Assembly (NCBI GenBank): GCA_965240325.2
Contig: OZ251223.1
Span: forward strand, 1,240,001 to 1,304,000
Direction: 5' to 3'
Source of the DNA: Rebecca billardiae RCC1528
Lineage: Eukaryota; Haptophyta
Length of the DNA: 64,000 nt
The notes beneath the pieces are model-generated. The model searched no databases. It worked only from the letters and a program-made list of their open reading frames with translations, and was not told the DNA's origin. The position numbers were made by a program, and so were the translations under genes. How positions within the stretch are numbered: the stretch's first letter is position 1; every line of letters begins with the position of its first letter. Below are positions 20,396 to 27,862 of the stretch, one piece after another.

Positions 20396-21052
20396 ATGGT
20401 GGGCGATGCCGGGGTCCGCATGCTCCGGCGCAGGGCGGGGCGGGGCGACGCACGTGCGACCTTCCTGCTGGCGAGGCGCACTGAATCGGGCGACGGCGTC
20501 ACGCGGGACGTCGGCGAGGCGCGTCGTCTCTATGCCCTCGCTGCGAATCGCGGGTTTGCGCAAGCGCAGCGACGGTTGGGCGAGATCGCGGGCGGTCACG
20601 GGTCAGCCACGCCGAATTGGGCGGAGGCTGCGCGCTGGTACCGGCTGGCGGCTGAGCAGGGCGATTCGACTGCTCAAGCCCGCATGGGCGTGCTGTATGC
20701 AGGAGGCAAGGGCGTGCCACAGGACTGGGCCGAGGCTGTGCGCTGGTACCGGCTGGCGGCCGAGCAGGGTGATGCCGTTGGCGCAGTAGGCAAACTGGGC
20801 ATGCGATACGCACAAGGCGACGGCGTGCCGCAGGACACTGCTGAGGCGGTGCGCTGGTCCCGGCTGGCGGCCGAGCAGGGTCAACGGAATCAGTGCGACC
20901 CCCTAATCGTCGTCGCCGCGCTCTCCCGAGGCTCGCCCCTGGGCGGCGAGGCCGGCTCGGAGACATGGCCTTGGGCCACGGCGCTCCCACGCCTCCCCGA
21001 CCGCTCCGCGCCGGGTGGCGACGGCGGCTCGGACGAGTTTACCGCGGGCTGA
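20396..21052 (+). CDS. truncated Sel1-repeat protein (copy 2), no MYND finger
   Basis: 218 codons from the ATG at 20396. The start (MVGDAGVRMLRRRAGRGDA) is followed by about five Sel1-type repeats; the first are divergent (ARRLYALAANRGFAQAQRRL) and the last three match the family (ARWYRLAAEQGDSTAQ, VRWYRLAAEQGDAVGAVGKL, VRWSRLAAEQG). Homology stops at about 20882. The remaining 57 codons (QRNQCDPLIVV...) are the antisense of the last exon of the nucleoside-hydrolase-like gene and are not Sel1 sequence. The gene has therefore lost its 3' half, including the MYND finger, probably at a duplication breakpoint. It lies head to head with GT92 copy b (125 bp apart). Confidence 0.7.
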   Translation: MVGDAGVRMLRRRAGRGDARATFLLARRTESGDGVTRDVGEARRLYALAANRGFAQAQRRLGEIAGGHGSATPNWAEAARWYRLAAEQGDSTAQARMGVLYAGGKGVPQDWAEAVRWYRLAAEQGDAVGAVGKLGMRYAQGDGVPQDTAEAVRWSRLAAEQGQRNQCDPLIVVAALSRGSPLGGEAGSETWPWATALPRLPDRSAPGGDGGSDEFTAG

Positions 21053-24000
21053 GCGCTGCCGCGCCTCCCCGTCCGCAGGCTCTTCCGCGGCGCGCGCAGC
21101 ACGAAGCTCGCCGTGGCGCGTCCGCTGGCCGTGGTGTGCATGCCGCCGTCCTCCGAGTGGGGCGTGAGCACGCCGCGCAGGATCTCGTCGAAGCGCTCTT
21201 GCTCGCGCGCGGTGAGCGCCGCCGCGTGCGATGGCGTGACGGGCACCATCGCCTCGCCCGGCTCCGCCGCGCGCTGCCGGAGGAACGTGAAGCGCGACTG
21301 GATGTCCGACGAGGACATGCTGCCGCCCATCTGGCCGAGCGTGCGCGCGCCCGCCTGCGGCGGCGGCGGCGCGCGGCCCCGCGACGACGAGCCGCTTGAG
21401 ATGGCCGACGGCTCGCCCTCGGTGGAGACGGCGGGCGAGGTCTCGTTGACGGGCGTGAGCACGCGCCCCTCCGAGTCGACGCGGCCGAAGCGCTTCGACG
21501 GCGAGCGCCGCCGGTACAGCGGGGACGGCGGCCCGGCGGCGGGCTCGTCCTCGGCGCCGGCGCGCGCGCCCACGCCGCCCGCGGAAGGCACGCGGACGGC
21601 GTCTCCGTCCGCGTGGTGCAGCATCCACTCGGGCAGCGCGTCGGTGAGCTTGAGCTCGCCGATGCCGCGCACGAGCACGGGCTTGGCGTGCTTCGTGATG
21701 TCCGCCGTGCCCTCCGAGAACTCGGACGCGTCGAGCGTCGCCGCCTTGGCCAGCATCATGCTCGTGAAGCGGCGCAACTCCAAGTCGCCGTCAGCCAGTC
21801 GGCCGTCGGCCGCCGCGACGCCCAGCCTGGGCGCTAGCTGCCTGTGCACGGTGCCCTTGCGGTGGCAGAGGCGCTCGGGGACGAAGAAGTGGCGCGCGGT
21901 GCGCGAGGCGGACGCGACGAGCACCGCGCAGCCCGGCAGCGCGATCGCCTCCGCCAGCGGCCACACCGACGCGTCCGTCATCCCCTTGGGCGCCGGAGCG
22001 CCCGCGCAATAAGTGCGGCTGAACCATTCGGGCGTGAGCGCGGCCGGCCAGCCCGCGCCGCGCGCGATCGGCGGCGGCATGCGCGTGTGCGCGTGGAGCA
22101 TCTGCACGGCCGCGCGCACGTGGTCGCGCGTCGCCTCGCCGAGCACGCCCGCCGCCGTGGCCACCTGCTCGAACAGGTCGGACGGCAGCGAGATCATCGC
22201 CGACTCTGCGACGAAGCGCAGAGGCACGCCCAGCGCCTCACACTGCGCCGCGAGCGTGATCGCCGCCTCGCCCGCGTGCGGCAGGCACGCCTCGACGAGC
22301 GGCACGATGCGCAGGTCGCGCCGGGCGGCGGGCGGGCTGGGCGACGCGCCGTCCCCTGGCGGGCTGTCGACCGACACGCCCAGCGTCGAGCCCATCGTCG
22401 CGGACATGGAGACGGAGAGCGGGTCTGGGCGCGTGCCGCCCGCGCCCGCCGCGCCGGAACCGCGCCGCTGCGGCGCGCCGCGGCGGCCGCCGCTCGCTCC
22501 GCCCTCGTCGTCCTCCGTGTCGGTGGTGCTGCGCCCGTCGTCATCGAGCGCGGCGCCGTCCGCGTACTGCGCCGCGCTCGCGTCAGCGTCGCTCTCAGCC
22601 ACAGCAGCCGCCTCCGCCCTCGGCGCGTCCGGCGCGCGCGCCCGCTCGCGCGCGGCGGCCGCCGCCGCATCGGCCTGTCGCCCCGCCGGCCCCATTGGGG
22701 ATCCGAACTGCGCCTCCTCGTCGTCGTCGAGGCTCTCGTGCTCGTGCTCAAAGTCGTCGATGGTGCGCGCGCCGCTGCTGCGCGCCGCGTCCATCGCATC
22801 CAGGCTCCCGCGCCCGCTGCGGCTGTCCTCCGCCGCGCCGACGCCGAACGACACGGACGTGGCTGAGCGCTCCGCCTGCCGCCTGCGCGGAGGCGCGGTT
22901 TGCGGCAGGTCGTCTGTCGCAGCGTGCGCGGCGATGTCGCCGATCGCGACGAGGGCCTCGGTGTGCTCGCGGAAGAGGAGCGGGCGCTGGCGCGCGAGCT
23001 GCGCGAGCAGCAGCGGGCACGTCGCGCACACGAGCCGCGTGCCCTGCGGCAGCGTCGCGTACGTCTCCGCCAGCCGCTCCAAGTCGCCGTTCTGCCCGTT
23101 GGAGCCTTCGTCAAACCGGAGGACTCGTGTCGTGTTGTCGAGTCCCAGCTGGGAGATGAGCTCGCGCGCTGAGACGCGCGGGATCATGGAGCCGATCGTG
23201 CCGCCCGCGCCGAGCGCGTTGTGGCTGCCTTGCCGCCGCGCGGGCTGCATCAGCGGCACCGCCGCGCCGAACGGCCCCGCGGGCGGCGAGCCCGCGCCGC
23301 CGCTGCCCGAGCCGGCCGCCTCGGCCGAGCGCTCAAAGATCAGAATGGCCGCGCACGCAATCACGTTGAACTCGACGAGCGCGCGGAGGAGCAGGAGCGT
23401 GGGCGCGGAGGCGATGGTGGGCGAGTCGTGGATCGCGAGCACCACCGTCTGCCGCTCCGCCGGCCGCGCGTTCACGCCGATCGCCCGCGCGATCCCCTGG
23501 AACACGAAGAGCGACAGATCCTTGCCCTCCCGCACGCCCGGCGCGTCAGCGGAGACGCCGATCACCTCGTGCCGCGCGCCGCGCGCGCCCGTGAAGGCGA
23601 CAGGGGTGAAGAAGGCGGCGGCGAGCGGCGGCGAGCATGCGATCAGCGCGAGCACTACGACGGCGCGCGCGGCGCGGCGCGGCGCGGCGCGGCGGCCACG
23701 AGCGTCAGTGCCAGCCACCCTCGCGTCGCGCGCGCGCGCGTCTCCAGCCACGCGGGGCGCGCGGGGCGCGCGGAGCGCGCGCGCGCGCGCGCCGCGACTC
23801 ACCGTCATACATGTTGAACGAGGCGACGAGGTCCCAGATCGGGTCGTCTCGCCCTCGGTTCTTCGCGTGCCCCTTGCAGAACGTGTTCGAGAACCACTCG
23901 CGGTCGCACCGCGCCGGCAGCCCCTCGCGCGCCGCGTCGCCGTCGGGCGCGCACGCGCGGCGCCACAGCCGCTCAATCGAATCTCTCTGAACCTTCCGGA

Positions 24001-25275
24001 GCCGCCAGCCGATCGGCGAGCCGGACTGGGCGAGGTGGTCGTAGATCTCTCGGCGGACGGGCGCCGCGTACGCCGCGTAGCGCGCCACCACCGTGAGGGG
24101 CACGCCGGACACCTGGCACGCCTCGTACAGGTACGATGCCGCCTTGGCGTCGAACGCCTGCGGCGCGGCGCGGTGCGGTGCGGTGCGGTGCGCGCGCGGC
24201 AGCGCGCCGCGCGCGTCAGAAACGGGGGTCGCGACCGGAGGCGCGGTGCGCGTGCGCGCGGCGGCCCGGCGCGGCCGCGAGCGCACACGTTGTTGTGCGC
24301 CGTATCCGGCACCAGCCGCGCCACCTCCGCGTCGGCGGAGGCCGGCGGCAGCGCGGGCAGCACTGAGGCAGAGCGCTTGCCCGCGCCAATCATGGCCGCC
24401 GAGCTGGCCGAGTCTCGGCTGTCCGCCATGGTGGGCGGCATGTCGGACGCCCGGCGGCGGACGTTGCCGGCCTCGGACGCGGCGGCGCTCATCACGGCGG
24501 CCGCCGACGCGACGGACAGCCGGCCCCGCGGCGTGCTGCCGCGAGACGGTTCGGTCGCGGCGCTCACGCACGCCGCGACCGACTCGGCCGTGCACCCGCC
24601 CATCACCACGACGCGCTTGAGCCGGTCTGCACACAGCGGGCCGTTGTCGCGCATGAAGAGCGCCGCGTCCTTGAAGGATGAGATGCAGCAGAGCGTGATC
24701 GACTTTGGCGCCGCGTCGAGCAGCGTGCGGTGCAGCAGCGCACGCCCCGGCTCGATGTCCTGCGCGCGCTCCGAGTCCACAGGCGGGAGATAGGTCGCGG
24801 TCGCCGCAAACTGGTTCTTCGTGTGCGGCGCTCCGCCGTCCGTGCCTGAGCCGACGGGCACGGCCTGGAGCCGCAAGATGTCGAGCGTGCCACGCACCAG
24901 CCTCGCGCGCTCGTACGCCGGCTGCAGGTTCGCAATCACCGCCTTGATCTCGATCAGCTGCTCATCGATCAGGAACCGCGCCATGATCAGCGCCATCTCG
25001 TCATCCAGGTCCTCGCCGGCGTCGGAGATGATGACGACGGCCTCGGCGGGTGGGCGGTCATCGTCAAGCGAGCGTGACAGCAGCACGTACCGCGTGCGGT
25101 AGACGCAGAGGGCCACGCACAGCGAGCAGATGATCAGGCCGAACAACACAAGCAGCGCGATGAACCATGTCTCCTGAAAAGGCAAGCCGACTCGCTGGGC
25201 GGCCGCGGGCGATGTGCGCGAGGCGAGTGCCATGATGGACAGCCACGTCACAGCGCATCCTTTGGGTGCGCGCAT
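20890..25275 (-). CDS. membrane-anchored inosine/uridine nucleoside hydrolase-like protein with two tandem domains; exons 25275-24289, 24157-23803, 23654-20890
   Basis: 1368 residues after splicing; the start is the first in-frame ATG (25275). Residues 1-27 resemble a signal peptide and about 38-58 (WFIALLVLFGLIICSLCVAL) are a membrane segment. Domain 1 carries the nucleoside-hydrolase Asp cluster VVIISDAGEDLDDEMAL (residues 80-96), VVVMGG, TAHNNAFDAKAA (the NDPEA-like site, rebuilt by splicing) and DPIWDLVASFN. Intron 1 is 24158-24288 (GTGTGC...CGCAG, phase 0). Intron 2 is 23655-23802 (GTGAGT...GTAG, phase 1). Domain 2 repeats the fold (ERQTVVLAIHDSPTIASAPT, EACLPHAGEAAITLAAQ, ASVWPLAEAIALPG) but lacks the metal-binding Asp residues. 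The last 350 residues are Ser/Pro-rich. The family hydrolyses ribonucleosides; here only domain 1 could do so. Confidence 0.75.
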   Translation of the reverse strand: MRAPKGCAVTWLSIMALASRTSPAAAQRVGLPFQETWFIALLVLFGLIICSLCVALCVYRTRYVLLSRSLDDDRPPAEAVVIISDAGEDLDDEMALIMARFLIDEQLIEIKAVIANLQPAYERARLVRGTLDILRLQAVPVGSGTDGGAPHTKNQFAATATYLPPVDSERAQDIEPGRALLHRTLLDAAPKSITLCCISSFKDAALFMRDNGPLCADRLKRVVVMGGCTAESVAACVSAATEPSRGSTPRGRLSVASAAAVMSAAASEAGNVRRRASDMPPTMADSRDSASSAAMIGAGKRSASVLPALPPASADAEVARLVPDTAHNNVCARGRAGPPRARAPRLRSRPPFLTRAARCRARTAPHRTAPRRRRSTPRRHRTCTRRARCPACPSRWWRATRRTRRPSAERSTTTSPSPARRSAGGSGRFREIRLSGCGAARARPTATRRARGCRRGATASGSRTRSARGTRRTEGETTRSGTSSPRSTCMTVSRGARARALRAPRAPRVAGDARARDARVAGTDARGRRAAPRRAARAVVVLALIACSPPLAAAFFTPVAFTGARGARHEVIGVSADAPGVREGKDLSLFVFQGIARAIGVNARPAERQTVVLAIHDSPTIASAPTLLLLRALVEFNVIACAAILIFERSAEAAGSGSGGAGSPPAGPFGAAVPLMQPARRQGSHNALGAGGTIGSMIPRVSARELISQLGLDNTTRVLRFDEGSNGQNGDLERLAETYATLPQGTRLVCATCPLLLAQLARQRPLLFREHTEALVAIGDIAAHAATDDLPQTAPPRRRQAERSATSVSFGVGAAEDSRSGRGSLDAMDAARSSGARTIDDFEHEHESLDDDEEAQFGSPMGPAGRQADAAAAAARERARAPDAPRAEAAAVAESDADASAAQYADGAALDDDGRSTTDTEDDEGGASGGRRGAPQRRGSGAAGAGGTRPDPLSVSMSATMGSTLGVSVDSPPGDGASPSPPAARRDLRIVPLVEACLPHAGEAAITLAAQCEALGVPLRFVAESAMISLPSDLFEQVATAAGVLGEATRDHVRAAVQMLHAHTRMPPPIARGAGWPAALTPEWFSRTYCAGAPAPKGMTDASVWPLAEAIALPGCAVLVASASRTARHFFVPERLCHRKGTVHRQLAPRLGVAAADGRLADGDLELRRFTSMMLAKAATLDASEFSEGTADITKHAKPVLVRGIGELKLTDALPEWMLHHADGDAVRVPSAGGVGARAGAEDEPAAGPPSPLYRRRSPSKRFGRVDSEGRVLTPVNETSPAVSTEGEPSAISSGSSSRGRAPPPPQAGARTLGQMGGSMSSSDIQSRFTFLRQRAAEPGEAMVPVTPSHAAALTAREQERFDEILRGVLTPHSEDGGMHTTASGRATASFVLRAPRKSLRTGRRGSAQPAVNSSEPPSPPGAERSGRRGSAVAQGHVSEPASPPRGEPRESAATTIRGSH

Positions 25276-25507
25276 CGTGCGCCGTCCCCGGGGCACGCGG
25301 CTGCCCCGCCCAGGTGGAGAAGACGTTGCCAAGCTGGAGAGGCAGCCCTCCCCTCAAGTGGGCACCCGCTGAGATACAACGCGAGATTTGAGATTACATA
25401 CATCGGTGGCCAGCCGGGGGGGGCCGCTCGCCACTGGGCAGGGGGGGCGAAATCATATTCTCCGCGCTGTTTCAACAGCATTACCCCTATAGATACGTTA
25501 TGGAACC

Positions 25508-26626
25508 AAATTCCCCTTTATAACGGGCTCCGGGTGATCAGACTGGCGGCCGAAGCCTCCAGCCCTACCCTGGCCAGCCCCCAACCAACCACCACCCTCG
25601 AGAAACCACTGACCGGCGCCCCCAGTCACTCTCGCAGGCGTGGCCCCTTCAGCGTGCTCGCCCCCTCCCTATGGTGATTGCGTGGCCTCTGCAGCCTGCC
25701 ACACCTCTTGTGGCATGGCCGCTCCAATATGCCACCCCGCTGGCTCGCAGCAATGTGGGTCCGCCGGACAATATGTTGACACATGGGGGCCCTGAGATGG
25801 AGGCAGACCCGGCTGCTGGCAGTCACACTGGTAACGGAGCTCACAGCGACCTTACACAGTCAGACACTGGACAGCAGGCCGCACAGCCGCCTGCTGGCTC
25901 TGCCAGGCCACCGGCAGCCCCCAGGCGTGGGCTGCCTCCTCCTAGTCAAGCGCAGCAGGACAGCCCCCCGCCCAAACGACACTGCCCACCCCGCCAGGCA
26001 AATGTGCCGCAGCGGAGCACGCTACCCCCTGCACAGCGCAGCAGGAAGAGGCGAGCGAACGACACCTCCCCAGGCGTATTAGCCATCGCCACCACTTTGC
26101 TTGCTTCCTACAGCGGCCCACGCCCGGACTTGATGCCCGATGTAGCACACATGTCTGACATGACCCCCTCTGCCTCCATAGCTGCACGAGTGAAATACAG
26201 GCGCCTCGCTGCCAGGGCCAGTGGCCCAGACCCCTGCCCAGCTACTGGGCTCGATGACAGTCCCCTCAGCTCCCTTCCCCGCGCAGGGATCGGCTAGTGG
26301 CTGGCCCTCTGCCCACACTGGGGCACCCTAGGGGGTGCCCCTGCTGCCGACTCGGCTCAAACTCGATGATCTTGAATTGCAAGGCCGTACACTGCTTGTA
26401 CCTGGGACCACCCCACAGTGTTGGGCTCGTATGCTGTTGGCAATGGCATACCCCCGCCCCCTCTGGAGGCGGGCTGTCCACAGTGGAGTGGTGTCAAGAC
26501 ACTAGGTGTCTCGGTCAGTGGTTTGAGGTTGGGTGAGGGTGGTGGTTGGTTGGGGGCTGGCCAGGGTAGGGCTGGAGGCTTCGGCCGCCAGCCTGATCAC
26601 CCGGAGCCCGTTATAAAGGGGAATTT
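25508..26626. mobile_element. DNA transposon with about 107-115 bp terminal inverted repeats
   Basis: The left end 25508-25614 (AAATTCCCCTTTATAACGGG..., ending CCACTGACCG) is the near-perfect inverse of the right end 26512-26626 (CGGTCAGTGGTTTGAGG..., ending ATAAAGGGGAATTT). Short differences occur near the inner end, where CCCTCGAG replaces CCCTCACCCAACCT. The ends are flanked by AATT-like sequence; a target duplication cannot be fixed because AATT is palindromic. The interior is CpG-poor compared with the rest of the window. It sits between the nucleoside-hydrolase-like gene and taxilin. Confidence 0.9.
25671..26297 (+). CDS. hypothetical protein inside the inverted-repeat element
   Basis: 208 residues from the ATG at 25671. 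It is Pro/Ala/Gln-rich (AGSARPPAAPRRGLPPPSQ) with a basic patch (PPAQRSRKRRANDTSPG) near residues 122-136 that could be a nuclear localisation signal. The C-terminal part (VLAIATTLLASYSGPRPDL) is better ordered. No transposase or DNA-binding motif is visible. It may be the 5' exon of an element protein, or an accidental open frame. Confidence 0.35.
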   Translation: MVIAWPLQPATPLVAWPLQYATPLARSNVGPPDNMLTHGGPEMEADPAAGSHTGNGAHSDLTQSDTGQQAAQPPAGSARPPAAPRRGLPPPSQAQQDSPPPKRHCPPRQANVPQRSTLPPAQRSRKRRANDTSPGVLAIATTLLASYSGPRPDLMPDVAHMSDMTPSASIAARVKYRRLAARASGPDPCPATGLDDSPLSSLPRAGIG

Positions 26627-26809
26627 AAAAACACCAAGTGCCTTGACAATGGGTATCGGGCGAATGGGCGTAGGCCGCTTGTTCGGCATGCGTGAACCGC
26701 ACCAACCGTCGTCGTCGGAAAGCTCGGCGCTCACTCCTCGCCCGCGCACTCCTCGCACGTTGCAAGCCGCCATCGCCACGGGGCGGGCACACTTTGGGAG
26801 GGCGGGGTG

Positions 26810-27862
26810 ATGACTTCCGGGGGCGAGTCGCAGCAGCGGCAGCTGCTGGACGCGAAGCGACGCGTGGGCGTCGCTGAGAAGGACAAGGAGAAGGCACAGG
26901 CCGAACTGCTCCGCGCGCTCGAGCGCAACGAGAAGCTAGAGAGCCTCTGCCGACAAATGCAGAAGCAGCGCGAGGTTCTCGTCGAGGAGAGCAAGCGAGC
27001 GCTGGAGGAGGAGGCTCAAAAGCGCGTCGAACTCTCCGACAAGTTCCAGTCGATGCTCAAGGACATCCAGACGAAGATGGATGCTTCTGAGAAGCACTCC
27101 AAAGAGCAGCACACACTTCTCGAGGCCAACGACAAGCTGCGCGAGTCGCTGCTCGTGGCCGCCGACCGCGAGGAGAAGCGTGCTCAGCACCACGCAGCCG
27201 AGTTGAAGGCCAAGGAGCTCGAGGCGCAGCTCGCCGATGCGCGCCTGCGGCAATCCGAGGAGCTCCTCGCCGTGGAGAAGCAGCGTGCTGCCCTCGTGGA
27301 GCAGGCTTCGGCAAAGACGGAGCGCGAGCTCCGCGAGGAGCTGAAGGAGTACTCGTCAAAGTTCGGGACGTTCAACGAGACGCTCACGCAGACGACCGAG
27401 GCACTCAGCCGCCTGCGCGCCGACCTGAGCAAGAGCGCCAAGCGCAACAAGAAGCTCGAGATCGAGAACAACGAGCTGCGCGCACGCAACGCGCGCACGG
27501 AGGCGCAGAAGGCGCGGCTCGAGCAGCTGTGCCGCAGCATGCAGGAGGAGCGACGGCGCGAGCGCATTGCTGCCGGCCGGGCACCGCTCGGCGCGTCCAG
27601 CGCAGATGCGACCAGCCCAGCCGCGGACGCTGTGGAGGCGAGCGGTGCTGACGCACCGGGTGCGACCAACGGCTGCCCGGCGGCAGCTTCAGCGACCAGT
27701 GGCGAGCTCAGCCCAGAAGCACCCTCGACTACTACCGCGGCGGCTGCCTCCGGCCCTCCTGCTTGCGAGGCACCAGCAGGCGTTGAGCCGACAACCGTGG
27801 CCTCGGGTGCGAGCGCCTCGTCTGACGAGCAGGGCGCGCAGGGCGCCCGGCACGAATCTTGA
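26810..27862 (+). CDS. taxilin family coiled-coil protein
   Basis: 350 residues from the ATG at 26810. Residues about 5-255 are a continuous charged coiled coil with taxilin landmarks: LERNEKLESLCRQMQKQREV, KFQSMLKDIQTKMD, EEYSSKFGTFNETLTQ-type sequence (LKEYSSKFGTFNETL) and LEQLCRSMQEERRRER. Taxilins bind syntaxins and take part in intracellular vesicle traffic; that role is inferred from family membership. The C-terminal 95 residues are Ala/Ser/Thr/Pro-rich and probably disordered. The length is typical. No intron is needed. The gene starts about 185 bp after the inverted-repeat element ends, so the insertion may lie in its promoter. Confidence 0.85.
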   Translation: MTSGGESQQRQLLDAKRRVGVAEKDKEKAQAELLRALERNEKLESLCRQMQKQREVLVEESKRALEEEAQKRVELSDKFQSMLKDIQTKMDASEKHSKEQHTLLEANDKLRESLLVAADREEKRAQHHAAELKAKELEAQLADARLRQSEELLAVEKQRAALVEQASAKTERELREELKEYSSKFGTFNETLTQTTEALSRLRADLSKSAKRNKKLEIENNELRARNARTEAQKARLEQLCRSMQEERRRERIAAGRAPLGASSADATSPAADAVEASGADAPGATNGCPAAASATSGELSPEAPSTTTAAAASGPPACEAPAGVEPTTVASGASASSDEQGAQGARHES

